64,000 nucleotides of DNA from an uncultured Eubacteriales bacterium (GTDB lineage: Bacteria; Bacillota; Clostridia; Oscillospirales; Oscillospiraceae). Shown here one piece after another: positions 51,305 to 60,274 of this stretch (within the stretch, counting starts at the first letter, position 1; the number at the start of each line of letters is the position of its first letter). Made by a program: the position numbers and the translations under genes. Location of the stretch: assembly GCA_900545495.1 (NCBI GenBank), contig UQZJ01000013.1, forward strand, positions 1 through 64,000, in the 5' to 3' direction. Under the pieces are notes generated by a model that saw only the letters and a list, made by a program, of their open reading frames with translations, did no database searches and was not told where the DNA came from.

Positions 51305-52117
51305 ATGAGAATGGAAACTTTAGTTGTGGCAGTCGACCAGCGTGACTACTCGCTGGCAGAGAGAATGAATCTGCAGACGGATACATTGGTCGGCAACCAA
51401 GGCCAACGCACCTCCAGAGAAGAAATTTTCTTGCGAAATGTAAAAGTGACCTATTTGAATACGGCTGAGCGCGGAGTGGGCCGGAACCGGAACACGGTTT
51501 TGCAGAATGCGACCGCGGATATATGCGTATTGGCTGATGACGATATGACATTTGTAGATGGCTACCCGCAGATCGTGGAAAGAGCGCTTGAGGAATGTCC
51601 GAAGGCCGATGTGCTGATCTTCAACCTGATCGAGAAACGGCCTCGACGCTATATAAATACGAAAATAAAACGGATCCACAGGTATAACTATGCGAAATAC
51701 GGCGCGGCGCGACTGGTGATCCGGCGTCAGCGAATCATGGCCGCGGGGATCACCTTCAGCACCCTGTTTGGCGGAGGAGCGCGCTATGGATCCGGTGAAG
51801 ATACCATTTTTTTGAAGGAATGCTTAGATAAGGGGCTGCGGCTGTACGCCGTTCCCTATGCAATCGCTGAGATAGATCAAGATGCCGCATCCAGCTGGTT
51901 TACAGGGTATACCGAGAAGTACTTTTATGATAAGGGCGCGCTGTATGCCAGTCTGTATCCGCGGATATGGAGGATGATCGCGGTAAGATTCCTGCTTCGG
52001 CACAGCAACACCTATAAGGGTCATATGCCCTTTGGGGCAGCCCTGAGGAGTATGCTGCGGGGCGGAACGGATTTCCCGGCGGAGAGAAAGAGGTATGGCG
52101 AATGCGGTTCAGCATAG
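51305..52117 (+). CDS. Family-2 glycosyltransferase-like protein
   Basis: A 270-residue GT-A-like protein: LVVAVDQRD, GVGRNRNTVLQNA, VLADDDMTFVDGYPQIVERAL (DXD-type), GGGARYGSGEDTIFLKECL. No membrane helices. Start is ATG 51305 or 51311; neither has a visible ribosome site, because a hairpin occupies the upstream region. AT-richer than the housekeeping parts. Its end overlaps a 12-codon remnant of another glycosyltransferase. Confidence 0.8.
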   Translation: MRMETLVVAVDQRDYSLAERMNLQTDTLVGNQGQRTSREEIFLRNVKVTYLNTAERGVGRNRNTVLQNATADICVLADDDMTFVDGYPQIVERALEECPKADVLIFNLIEKRPRRYINTKIKRIHRYNYAKYGAARLVIRRQRIMAAGITFSTLFGGGARYGSGEDTIFLKECLDKGLRLYAVPYAIAEIDQDAASSWFTGYTEKYFYDKGALYASLYPRIWRMIAVRFLLRHSNTYKGHMPFGAALRSMLRGGTDFPAERKRYGECGSA

Positions 52118-52140
52118 TTGTTCCCGTGTACAATAAGTAA
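52102..52140 (+). pseudogene. 5' remnant of a family-2 glycosyltransferase gene
   Basis: Frame MRFSIVVPVYNK-stop, overlapping the end of the preceding gene. [F/Y]SIVVPVYN is the near-universal start of GT2 enzymes. The rest of the gene is missing; flippase upstream sequence follows directly. Confidence 0.78.
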
Positions 52141-52189
52141 GAAGATCACCGATAGCGGTATTCATGTAACAGGAGACGCAGACAGATCC

Positions 52190-53662
52190 ATGAATGAGCA
52201 GGAAAAGAAGTCAAGACGAAATATCGCTACCACGCTGGCCAGCCAGCTTATCACGACAGCCTGCGGGATCGTTGTACCCCGCATATTGATCGGTTCCTTC
52301 GGCTCGGAGGCCTATGGTATCTCTGTCTCTATCGCACAATTTCTGTCCTACATCATGCTGCTGGAGGGCGGTATTGGAGAGTTAGCCAGAGCGGAGCTAT
52401 ACGGCCCTCTGGCCCGCAAGGATCAAAGAGAAATCAGCACGGTTTACCACGCGGTGCGGCGTTTTTTCTACTATGTCGCCGCGTTCTTCCTTATATACAG
52501 TCTGGTGCTGGGCGTGTTCTACTACGACATTGCCCGAGTCACAGTTTTCTCAAGGCCCTATGTCTTCGGTCTCGTCCTAGTCATCGGACTGACGACGCTG
52601 GCCAAATATATGGGCGGACTGGCGAATCTGACATTGCTCGCCGCCGACCAGAAGATTTATGTCAACAACGTGATCACGATCGGCATCACGCTTATCAATA
52701 CGCTGACGATCGTTATCCTGACGAGAAACGCGTGTGACCTGATCTGGGTAAAGCTGGGTAGCAGCCTGATTTTTGTCGTTCGCCCGCTGCTGTATGCCGT
52801 CTATGTCAAAAAGCACTATCACCTCCCCAAGGTAGGAAAAGACAAGGAGGTCCTTGCGCAGAAATGGACAGGAATAGCTCGGCACATCGCATATTTCTTG
52901 CACAGAAATACGGATGTTGTCCTGCTGACGCTGTTCGCAAACGCTCGGCTGGTCGCGGTATATGCCGTATACAGTATGGTCGTCAGCAGTATCCGGGCGA
53001 TCGCAGAGGCCTCGGCGGGCGGTATGGAGGCAGCCTTTGGCGCGCTGATCGCAAAGGGGCAGATAGAGGCGCTTCGGAAGGCGTATTACCGTTATAAGGT
53101 GCTGCTCACTGCAGTTACGACGGCCTTGTTCTGCTGCACGGGAATTCTGATCGTGCCGTTTGTACGGCTCTATACAACTGGTATAACGGATGCGGATTAT
53201 ATACAGCCTGTATTTGCGGTCATCCTGCTGACGGCGGAGGCTGTCAATTGTCTGATCCTGCCGTGTGCCAGCCTGCCCATTGCGGCAAACCACATCCGGC
53301 AGACGAAATGGGGCGCGTATGGCGAGGCGGCGATCAACATTCTCCTGTCCTGCCTGCTGATCCAATGGGATCCGCTGATGGGCGTTGCGCTGGGAACCCT
53401 GATTGCGACGCTTTTCCGGGGCGTGTTTTATATGATCTACGCATCAAGACACATCCTCCGTGTGCCGGCATATAAGAGCATACTGGTGCTTTTGGGCGCC
53501 CTGTTACTGCTGGAGGCCGGGATTGTAGGGGGGAATCACCTGATCGCCCATGTGGAGATCGGGAACTACCTCCAGTGGATACTCTGGGGCGCAGTTACGT
53601 TTGCCTCTGTTTCTGTGCCCATAGGCGCCGCTGCGTATTTTGGCATGAAACGGCGTTCCTGA
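52190..53662 (+). CDS. Wzx-type polysaccharide flippase
   Basis: A 490-residue MATE/MOP-like membrane protein with about 12-14 helices, starting MNEQEKKSRRNIATTLASQLITTACGIVVPRILIG (in pieces), with IALFL-like SIAQFLSYIMLLEGGIGE typical for the family. Moves the lipid-linked repeat unit across the membrane. Start ATG 52190 has AGGAGA 13 bases upstream, further than usual; the longer frame crosses the remnant junction. Followed by a GT4 gene and the polymerase. Confidence 0.9.
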   Translation: MNEQEKKSRRNIATTLASQLITTACGIVVPRILIGSFGSEAYGISVSIAQFLSYIMLLEGGIGELARAELYGPLARKDQREISTVYHAVRRFFYYVAAFFLIYSLVLGVFYYDIARVTVFSRPYVFGLVLVIGLTTLAKYMGGLANLTLLAADQKIYVNNVITIGITLINTLTIVILTRNACDLIWVKLGSSLIFVVRPLLYAVYVKKHYHLPKVGKDKEVLAQKWTGIARHIAYFLHRNTDVVLLTLFANARLVAVYAVYSMVVSSIRAIAEASAGGMEAAFGALIAKGQIEALRKAYYRYKVLLTAVTTALFCCTGILIVPFVRLYTTGITDADYIQPVFAVILLTAEAVNCLILPCASLPIAANHIRQTKWGAYGEAAINILLSCLLIQWDPLMGVALGTLIATLFRGVFYMIYASRHILRVPAYKSILVLLGALLLLEAGIVGGNHLIAHVEIGNYLQWILWGAVTFASVSVPIGAAAYFGMKRRS

Positions 53663-53719
53663 GGGCTTCGCAGCAGAGAGCGGAGAGAACGACATCGGTT
53701 GAGGGAGCTTGAACGGCAG

Positions 53720-54898
53720 ATGAAACGTGTGCTGATCGTCAATAACAATATGCATATCGGCGGCGTGCAAAAGGCGCTGGTCAACCTGCTGCATGAAATA
53801 CACGGCGACTATGAGGTCACGCTGCTGCTGTTCTATGCGGGTGGTGAGTTGTGCGTAGAGATCCCTGAGGATGTACAGGTGATCACAGCGAGGTCACCAT
53901 TTCGGTATTGGGGCATGACGAGGCACGATGCCGTCGGCTTGAAGGACAGGCTGGCGCGCACCTTCTGGGCGGCGGCGACCCGCCTGCTGGGGCGGGGGGC
54001 CGTGCTGCGTCTGGCGTATCCGCTGCAAAAGAAGCTGGGCGACTATGACGCCGCAGTATCCTATCTGCACAGCGGGCCGCTCCGCACGTTCTACGGCGGG
54101 TGCAATGAGTTTGTCCTGCGCTGTGTGAGGGCGAAAAGGAAGGTCACCTTCCTGCATTGTGATTTTGAAAAAATACACGCCGCGTCTCCGTATAATATGC
54201 GGATATATCAGCAGTTTGACGGGATCGCGGCCTGTTCATCCGGGTGCAGGGATTCGTTCCTGCGAGCCTTTCCCCAACTGGCGGATAAGACGACGGTGAC
54301 GCGAAACTGCCAGAATTATCCGCAGGTGCGGCGTCTGGCGCAGAACGCGCCGGTCACACTGCCCACGGGCAGGCTGAACATTGTTACGGTGGCTCGGTTC
54401 GGGAAAGAAAAAGGGATCCTACGGGCGATCCAGGCTGTCGCGGCGCTCGGTGAAAAAGCCAACGCGCTCCACTACTATCTGATTGGGGATGGGGCGGAGT
54501 ATGCGCTGGCGGAGGAGCAGATCGCAGCGCTGGGACTGACGGAGACGATCACCCTGCTGGGCGAGCTTGCAGTCCCATACGGCTATATGCAGGCGGCGGA
54601 TGTGCTGCTGATCCCTTCGTTCTCCGAGGCTGCGCCGATGGTGATCGGGGAGGCCGCCTGTTTGGGGACGCCTATTTTGACCACGGAGACCTCGTCGGCC
54701 CGTGAAATGGTAGAGCAGCCCGGCTTGGGCTGGGTATGTGAAAATACAGTGGAGGGGATTCAAACCGGACTCGAAGAGCTGTTGTCCCGGCCGGAGGCCC
54801 TTCAGGAGAAGCGCGCGCATATGCAGGCATTGGCATTCGACAATACCTGTGCGCGGAAACAATTTGCGGAGTTGATAGAGCAAGATGCAGACAGATAG
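53720..54898 (+). CDS. GT4-type glycosyltransferase
   Basis: A 392-residue GT-B enzyme: NNNMHIGGVQKALVNLL near the N-terminus, LNIVTVARFGKEKGILRAIQA, LIGDGAEYALAEEQIAALGL, and SEAAPMVIGEAACLGTPILTTETSSAREMV (in pieces) with the EX7E-type acidic pair. Adds a sugar to the lipid-linked repeat. ATG 53720 preferred over TTG 53699. Overlaps the polymerase gene by 14 bases. Confidence 0.91.
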   Translation: MKRVLIVNNNMHIGGVQKALVNLLHEIHGDYEVTLLLFYAGGELCVEIPEDVQVITARSPFRYWGMTRHDAVGLKDRLARTFWAAATRLLGRGAVLRLAYPLQKKLGDYDAAVSYLHSGPLRTFYGGCNEFVLRCVRAKRKVTFLHCDFEKIHAASPYNMRIYQQFDGIAACSSGCRDSFLRAFPQLADKTTVTRNCQNYPQVRRLAQNAPVTLPTGRLNIVTVARFGKEKGILRAIQAVAALGEKANALHYYLIGDGAEYALAEEQIAALGLTETITLLGELAVPYGYMQAADVLLIPSFSEAAPMVIGEAACLGTPILTTETSSAREMVEQPGLGWVCENTVEGIQTGLEELLSRPEALQEKRAHMQALAFDNTCARKQFAELIEQDADR

Positions 54899-56225
54899 AA
54901 TTTCCAATAGGCAAGGCGCAGAACCAAGCGTTCAAAAGCGCGGTCACGCGGGGTGGATGCTGGCGAGCTGCGTGGCCATCTCGGTCGTGCTCTGCTATGG
55001 GCAGATCAGCAACAGCAAGGCTGTGATCGGCCTGTGCCTTCTGGCGTTTTTGGGAGTTGTCGTCTTGGCGTGCAGAAAAAATGCCGTGCTGGCGGTCTTG
55101 CTGTACTTCCTGCCCTGGAGCCCCCTGCTGCGGCTGGATAATACGAGCTTCTCCTTTTTTACCATCGCGCTGCTGCTGGTATGCCTCCTATACTGCGTGA
55201 AGAGCCGCCTGTCGTTTAATACGTATCAGTCGGTGCTTGCGTTTTTTCTGGTACTTCTGACGGTGACAGCGAAGCTGCTGCAGGGAAATCCGATTCAGAA
55301 CAACTATCTGGCTTTCGTACTGATGCTGTTCCTGTTGCCCGGAGTAGTGGAGGGCGGCCGCATGGGATCCTTCAAAGAGGTCACGTTGTTTTTTGCGGTG
55401 GGTATCATCGCGGCGGCGCTGATCGCGCAGCAGACAGCCGGCCTTCCGAACATATCAAACTACATCAACGTACACGCCTATTTAAGCGTTACACGCCGCT
55501 CCGGTTTTTATGGCGACCCCAACTTTTACGCGGCGCATATCACGGCGTGCATGGCGGGCATACAGCTTTTGCTGAGCCGCGAGGAAAAGCGCACACACCA
55601 GCTGACGCTGCTGCTTGTGCTGATCCTGCTGCTCTATTGCGGAATGCTCTCCGCCTCCAAGTCCTTTGTGGTCGTTACGGCGGGGCTGTTTCTTGTGTGG
55701 GTGCCAATTTTGCTGGAAAAGGGGCATTGGTCCAGTAAATTCCGGCTGCTGGCCGGCGTATTGTGTGCGGGGGCAGTGGTTCTGTCGTCCTCGGCATTTG
55801 AGCCGCTTTTTGAGATTATAGCCGAGCGATTTTCCTATTCGGCCAATATCTCGCAGCTGACAACAAAGCGTACAGATCTGTGGATGGATTATCTGAATGA
55901 GTTCGCGCACAATATACCGCTGACGCTGCTGGGGCAGGGCTACACATCCGTTACGCTGCACGGCTGGGCTTCCCACAATACGATCATACAAAGCGTGTTT
56001 CAGTTTGGACTGCTGGGTGTTCCGCTGCTTACTGCGTGGGTCGTCCTGACATTGAAGGATGCGCAGCGAAAACTGGGGGACAGCCGCCCCAAGTGGACCT
56101 ATACGCTGCTCATGCTCGTCGGCGTTGTGATGCCATGGTTTGCACTGGATATCCTGTTTTTTGACGAGTTTTTCCTCTTGCCGATCTATGTGGTTTTGGG
56201 GAGCAATTACGCAAAAGAGATATGA
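54885..56225 (+). CDS. Wzy/O-antigen-ligase-like polymerase
   Basis: A 446-residue membrane protein with about 11-12 helices and a large loop bearing RRSGFYGDPNFYAAH and LLGQGYTSVTLHGWASHN (the H...HN motif of Wzy/WaaL proteins). Polymerises repeat units at the outer face. Overlaps the GT4 gene by 14 bases. Last gene of the EPS locus before tRNA-Leu(GAG). Confidence 0.88.
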   Translation: MQTDRISNRQGAEPSVQKRGHAGWMLASCVAISVVLCYGQISNSKAVIGLCLLAFLGVVVLACRKNAVLAVLLYFLPWSPLLRLDNTSFSFFTIALLLVCLLYCVKSRLSFNTYQSVLAFFLVLLTVTAKLLQGNPIQNNYLAFVLMLFLLPGVVEGGRMGSFKEVTLFFAVGIIAAALIAQQTAGLPNISNYINVHAYLSVTRRSGFYGDPNFYAAHITACMAGIQLLLSREEKRTHQLTLLLVLILLLYCGMLSASKSFVVVTAGLFLVWVPILLEKGHWSSKFRLLAGVLCAGAVVLSSSAFEPLFEIIAERFSYSANISQLTTKRTDLWMDYLNEFAHNIPLTLLGQGYTSVTLHGWASHNTIIQSVFQFGLLGVPLLTAWVVLTLKDAQRKLGDSRPKWTYTLLMLVGVVMPWFALDILFFDEFFLLPIYVVLGSNYAKEI

Positions 56226-56293
56226 CGCCGTGCGGCCGCCGGCGAACCAGGCGGCACACTGCAAAACTTTCAGGAAGCTTTTCCGGCTGCCTC

Positions 56294-56321
56294 TTGACAA
56301 ACAGGGGTATTTTGTTATAAT
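56294..56321 (+). promoter_or_regulatory. Promoter of tRNA-Leu(GAG)
   Basis: TTGACA (56294-56299), 16-base spacer, TATAAT (56316-56321). Confidence 0.85.
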
Positions 56322-56337
56322 AACGGAGGTTCCGTTC

Positions 56338-56424
56338 GCGAGCGTGCTGGAATCGGCAGACAGGCAAGCTTGAGGTGCTTGTGTCCGTAAGGTCGTGTGG
56401 GTTCAAGTCCCATCGCTCGCACCA
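56338..56424 (+). tRNA. tRNA-Leu(GAG)
   Basis: Class II tRNA: acceptor GCGAGCG/CGCTCGC, anticodon stem CAAGC/GCTTG with loop TTGAGGT (anticodon GAG), long variable arm, T-arm GGTTCAAGTCC, encoded CCA (56422-56424). Confidence 0.95.
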
Positions 56425-56466
56425 GCAAAAAAGAGACATCCAAAAGGATGTCTCTTTTTTGCTGGT
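56421..56466 (+). terminator. Terminator overlapping the tRNA 3' end
   Basis: Perfect 21-bp arms (56421-56441 with 56446-56466), AAAA loop, with TTTTTT inside the right arm. The left arm begins in the tRNA ACCA end. Confidence 0.9.
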
Positions 56467-56719
56467 GCGGCACTTTTGCTGTGCAAAAGTGGTCGCCTGC
56501 GGGCGGGTGATTGAACGTGAGGGGGGAACCCGGCAAAGGTTCCCCCTCACACGCTCCCTTCCTTGCGGTATGCGGGGAGAAATAACAAAACCTGTGGTAT
56601 TGACAGAATAAAAGACCGCCAAGGGCGGTCTTTTATTTTTGCGTTCCGCGGCGGCCCGCCGCCAAAGAGACATCCTTTTGGATGTCTCTTTTTGTTTGGT
56701 TGCGGGGGGCGGCGCTTTA
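56467..56719. other. Gene-free hairpin stack
   Basis: Contains four further inverted repeats: CACTTTTGC/GCAAAAGTG (56471-56491), a G/C-rich 13-bp stem (56517-56550), AAAGACCGCC/GGCGGTCTTT with a T-run (56611-56633) and AAAGAGACATCC/GGATGTCTCTTT (56664-56691). The last repeats the arms of the tRNA terminator. No gene seen. Confidence 0.7.
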
Positions 56720-56728
56720 TGCTATACT
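56720..56728 (+). promoter_or_regulatory. Extended -10 promoter of sensor cluster
   Basis: TGC-TATACT (TATACT at 56723-56728); no good -35. About 57 bases before the first gene. Confidence 0.5.
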
Positions 56729-56784
56729 GCCCGTACAGGATGTCCGCATCCTATAGTGCAGAGAGAAAGCGAGGACGGTGCCGC

Positions 56785-58413
56785 TTGAAGGGGAATACCA
56801 GACAACTGCTGTCGATGATCTTCGTTTTCACGGTCATCGCCGTGGCCTACGCCTGCCGGATGCTGGGCAAATTCGATATCGGCGGCGTGTATACCAACTA
56901 TTTTCGTTCCGCGCTGTACCTGCTGCTTTTCGCGTGGTGGGGCTTTACCCTCGACCGGCGCATCATACAGAAGCGGGTGCTGCACTGCCTGCGCCTGACG
57001 GCGCTGCTGATGCTCCTGTGGCTGGTTCTGCGGACGCTGAAATACCATGTGGTGACCGGCGTGACGGCGGCGCGGTATGTGTGGTATCTCTACTACCTGC
57101 CGATGCTGTTTCTCCCACTGCTGGGGGTGTATGTTGCCCTGCTGCTGGGAAAGCCGGAGGAATACCGCCTGCCCGGACGGGCGAGGCTGCTGGCCATCAT
57201 CCCCACCGTGCTGCTTCTGCTTGTGATCACCAACGACCTGCACCAGTGGGCCTTTGCCTTTAAGGACGGCGTACCCGGAAGGCCGGTCAGCAGCGCCTTT
57301 ACCCACAGGCTGCTGTACTTCGTCTGCCTTGTGTGGATGGTGGCGTGCATCACCTTTTCACTGGTGCGGCTGTTTCGCAAGAGCCGCATTCCGGGCGGCG
57401 CACGAAAGAGACTGACGCCGTTTGTACTGGGCTGCGTCACGCTGCTGTACGGGCTGCTCTATCTGTCGGGCCTGCCGGCTGTCCGGTGGTGGTTCGGGGA
57501 TATGAACGTGATGCTCTGCCTGCTGTACGCCGCCCTCTACGAAAGCTGCATCCGCTGCCGGATGATCCCATCCAACACGGGGTACGCGGAGTTGTTCGAG
57601 GCGTCGACGCTGGCGGCCTGCATCGCAGACCCCGACGGACAGATCATCCTGCGCTCCCACGCCGCAGGGGAGGACATGGTCTGCCCCCGGGAGGGGCAGC
57701 GGCTCATCCGCCCCGACGGGATGCGGATCTCCTCGGCACCCATCGGCGGCGGCTATGTGGTCTGGCAGGACAACGTGCGCCCGCTGCTGGAGCTGCACAC
57801 CAAGCTGAATGAGAACAAAGCGGAGCTGGAGAGCAACCGGAAAAAATTGCAGGACGCCTACCTCGTGCAGAAAAAGCTCCACGAGCTGACGGAGAAGAAC
57901 CGCATATACGACGCGCTGGAGGCCAAGCACAGCCGCCAGATCGCCCGGATCCGGCAGCTCCTTACCCAATGCGAGGGCGCCGCGCCCGCCGAATTGCGGA
58001 GCCTGCTGAAGCGGATCCTGCTGCTGGGCACCTACATCAAGCGCAGCGCCAACCTGTATTTTCTCAGCAGCGAGTATGAGCGCCTGCCCCAGCAGGAGGT
58101 GCGCCTGACCATAGACGAGGCGGTGCGCGCCCTGACCGCCTGCGGCACGGAGTGCGGTGTGGTCTACCGCACGACGGCGCCCATGTGCGCCGGGGAGGTG
58201 GTGCGGCTCTTTGAACTGCTGGCGGCTGTGGCGGAGGCGACGGCGGACGACCTGCGCTCTCTGTTCATCTCCGTTTCCGACAGCGAGATGGATCTGTCGG
58301 TGGAGTGCGCCGCGCCGCTGTCGGCGCTGGCGTCGCCGGAGGTGACGGTACAGCAGGAGGACGGGCTGTGGCTCATCCGCACGGCGATAGGAGGACGGGA
58401 CGATGATGTATAA
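56785..58413 (+). CDS. 7TM sensor with degenerate kinase-like C-terminus
   Basis: A 542-residue protein. Seven or eight membrane helices (about 5-245) in the arrangement of the HisKA_7TM sensor region, then a PAS-like segment (AELFEASTLAACIADPDGQII), a coiled coil (about 335-395, ENKAELESNRKKLQDAYLVQKKLHELTEKN) and a final domain resembling an ATPase-like kinase domain without N- or G-boxes. EAKHSRQIARIRQLL may be a residual phospho-acceptor region. Start TTG 56785 has GAGG ten bases upstream; it could also be ATG 56740. It overlaps the true kinase gene by 11 bases, so it may be a sensor partner with no catalysis of its own. Confidence 0.75.
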   Translation: MKGNTRQLLSMIFVFTVIAVAYACRMLGKFDIGGVYTNYFRSALYLLLFAWWGFTLDRRIIQKRVLHCLRLTALLMLLWLVLRTLKYHVVTGVTAARYVWYLYYLPMLFLPLLGVYVALLLGKPEEYRLPGRARLLAIIPTVLLLLVITNDLHQWAFAFKDGVPGRPVSSAFTHRLLYFVCLVWMVACITFSLVRLFRKSRIPGGARKRLTPFVLGCVTLLYGLLYLSGLPAVRWWFGDMNVMLCLLYAALYESCIRCRMIPSNTGYAELFEASTLAACIADPDGQIILRSHAAGEDMVCPREGQRLIRPDGMRISSAPIGGGYVVWQDNVRPLLELHTKLNENKAELESNRKKLQDAYLVQKKLHELTEKNRIYDALEAKHSRQIARIRQLLTQCEGAAPAELRSLLKRILLLGTYIKRSANLYFLSSEYERLPQQEVRLTIDEAVRALTACGTECGVVYRTTAPMCAGEVVRLFELLAAVAEATADDLRSLFISVSDSEMDLSVECAAPLSALASPEVTVQQEDGLWLIRTAIGGRDDDV

Positions 58414-59398
58414 GCTGAAACGCTTCCGGTTCAATGCCATCAAGGAGAGCTTTGACCAGCTCCCCACCGCCGTATGCTTTTTTGACCGGGATGGCGGCGT
58501 CGTGCTGTGCAACCGGCAGATGTACCGGCTGAGCCAGCAGCTGCTGCGCAGCGACCTGCAATACATGGGGGAGCTGGAGGAGGCACTGGCCGCGCCGCCG
58601 GAGGGCGTGACGCCGCTTGAGAAGATGGAGAACACCTACCGCTTTCCGGACGGAACGGTGTGGAAATTTGAAAAGTCCGGCGTGACGGATCGGTACGGCA
58701 CGTCCTACATCCAGCTTACCGCCGCGGATGTGACGGCGCTGCACTGGGCGCTGCTCCAGCTGGCGGAGGATAACCGGGCGCTGGAGCGGGACGCGGAGCG
58801 AATGCGCCGCCTCTCCGAGAATGTGGAGGCGGTGGCACGGGAGAAGGAGCAGCTTGCCGCCAAATCCGCCATGCACGACAGTCTGGCCGCCTGTATCACC
58901 GTGACGAAGCAGTATCTCGCCGGCGATCTCCACGGCGTCGACGGGGAGGCGGTGCTGCGGGAGTGGGAGAAGAGCATCTCCTTCCGGGAGGCGCTGCGCC
59001 TGCCGGCCAAGGAGATGCTGTACGAAAACGCGAGGAGCAGCGGCGTGACCGTCAGGGTGCGGGGGCCGGAGCCGGTGGGCGCGGCGGCGGAGCTGCTGTA
59101 TGCGGCCATGCAGGTCTGCCTGAGCAACGCCGTGCAGTACGCGCAGGCCACGGAGCTGACCGCACACATCTGGGAGGACGGGGACAGGTACAACATCCTG
59201 CTGCGCAACAACGGCAAGCCGCCGGAAAAGCCCGTTGCGGAGGGCGGCGGGCTGTCCAATCTGCGGCGGCGGATCGAACGGGCGGGCGGCACGATGACCG
59301 TGCAGAGCCTGCCGGTGTTCGCGCTGGTGATCGGCCTGCCAAATCAGGGAAAATCTGGAGGGGAAGCGGATGGCTGTCAGAAATATATTGGTGGTTGA
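58403..59398 (+). CDS. PAS-containing HPK7-type histidine kinase
   Basis: A 331-residue cytoplasmic kinase. N-terminal PAS-like domain (PTAVCFFDRDGGVVLCNRQM), coiled coil (about 140-165), MHDSLAACITVTKQYL as the His box of HPK7/NarX-type kinases, CLSNAVQYAQATEL as N-box and GGGLSNLRRRIERAGG as G-box. No membrane helices, so it probably receives its signal from the 7TM protein encoded just before. Overlaps the regulator gene by 29 bases. Confidence 0.85.
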   Translation: MMYKLKRFRFNAIKESFDQLPTAVCFFDRDGGVVLCNRQMYRLSQQLLRSDLQYMGELEEALAAPPEGVTPLEKMENTYRFPDGTVWKFEKSGVTDRYGTSYIQLTAADVTALHWALLQLAEDNRALERDAERMRRLSENVEAVAREKEQLAAKSAMHDSLAACITVTKQYLAGDLHGVDGEAVLREWEKSISFREALRLPAKEMLYENARSSGVTVRVRGPEPVGAAAELLYAAMQVCLSNAVQYAQATELTAHIWEDGDRYNILLRNNGKPPEKPVAEGGGLSNLRRRIERAGGTMTVQSLPVFALVIGLPNQGKSGGEADGCQKYIGG

Positions 59399-60023
59399 AG
59401 ATCAGGCGCTGGCCAGAATGTACCTGTGCGCCTGCGCGGAAAAGTGCGCGGACTGCCGGGTGGCGGGCGCGCTGAATCGCGCCGACGCGGCGCTGAGCCG
59501 GTGCGGAGACGGGCAGATCGACCTGATTTTGATGGACATCTGCACCGAAAATGACTCGGACGGTCTGACCGCCGCCGAGGCCATCAAGAAGGCGTATCCC
59601 CACATTAAGATCGTGATGGTGACCTCCATGCTGGAGGGGCGCTTTCTGGAGCGGGCGAGACGGATCGGCGCCGACAGCTTCTGGTACAAGGATTCCCCCG
59701 CCGGCGACCTTGTGGGCGTCATCGAGGGTACCCTGTCCGGCAAGCACTTCTGGCCGGACGGCGCACCGTCGGTGCGGCTGGGCAACGCCCTGTCCTGCGA
59801 TTTGTCCGATCAGGAGCTGGAGACGCTGCGCTTGCTCTGCGAGGGGCAGACCAACGCGGAGATCGCCGCCCAGATGAACGTGGCGGAATCCACGGTGCGC
59901 ACCTACATCAGCCGGATGCTGGAAAAGACCGGCTATCCCAACCGCAACCGGCTGATGGTGGCGGCGGTGGGCAAACGGCTGGTGGTGCCGGGCAGCCAGC
60001 TTGCGCCGGTGGAAGAAAACTGA
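59370..60023 (+). CDS. NarL/LuxR-type response regulator
   Basis: A 217-residue regulator. Receiver domain with ED pair at residues 10-11, phospho-acceptor Asp56 in LILMDICTEN, and a C-terminal LuxR HTH (LSDQELETLRLLCEGQTNAEIAAQMNVAESTVRTYISRMLEKTG in pieces). Cognate to the HPK7 kinase by overlap. Followed by two hairpins. Confidence 0.92.
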   Translation: MAVRNILVVEDQALARMYLCACAEKCADCRVAGALNRADAALSRCGDGQIDLILMDICTENDSDGLTAAEAIKKAYPHIKIVMVTSMLEGRFLERARRIGADSFWYKDSPAGDLVGVIEGTLSGKHFWPDGAPSVRLGNALSCDLSDQELETLRLLCEGQTNAEIAAQMNVAESTVRTYISRMLEKTGYPNRNRLMVAAVGKRLVVPGSQLAPVEEN

Positions 60024-60033
60024 ATGAACATAC

Positions 60034-60058
60034 AGAGCGCCGCATAGAGCGGCGCTCT
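60034..60058 (+). terminator. Terminator of the sensor operon
   Basis: Ten-bp arms AGAGCGCCGC / GCGGCGCTCT with a 5-base loop and TTTT after it. Confidence 0.85.
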
Positions 60059-60142
60059 TTTCCATTCTGTCCGCGCCGGAGAAACGGCAGCGGCACACCG
60101 TAACTCGGCGGAAACGGAAAACACTCACGAAAAATCGAGAGA

Positions 60143-60201
60143 CGCGGCCTGATATGTCCTCACTTTTGAGGACAGACAGGGCCGCGCTTTTTTGCTACAA
60201 T
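60143..60201 (+). promoter_or_regulatory. Nested palindrome and extended -10 promoter
   Basis: Outer arms CGCGGCC/GGCCGCG (60143-60149, 60180-60186) enclose TGTCCTCA-CTTT-TGAGGACA (60155-60174), followed by TTTTTT and TGC-TACAAT (60196-60201). It can be read as a terminator plus promoter, or as an operator controlling the receiver-like gene. Confidence 0.45.
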
Positions 60202-60274
60202 GGGCATAAAGCTGAAAGTATACCGGAGTGGAATATATTCGATGAATATACAAGAAAGGAATGGGGGCGGTTCG

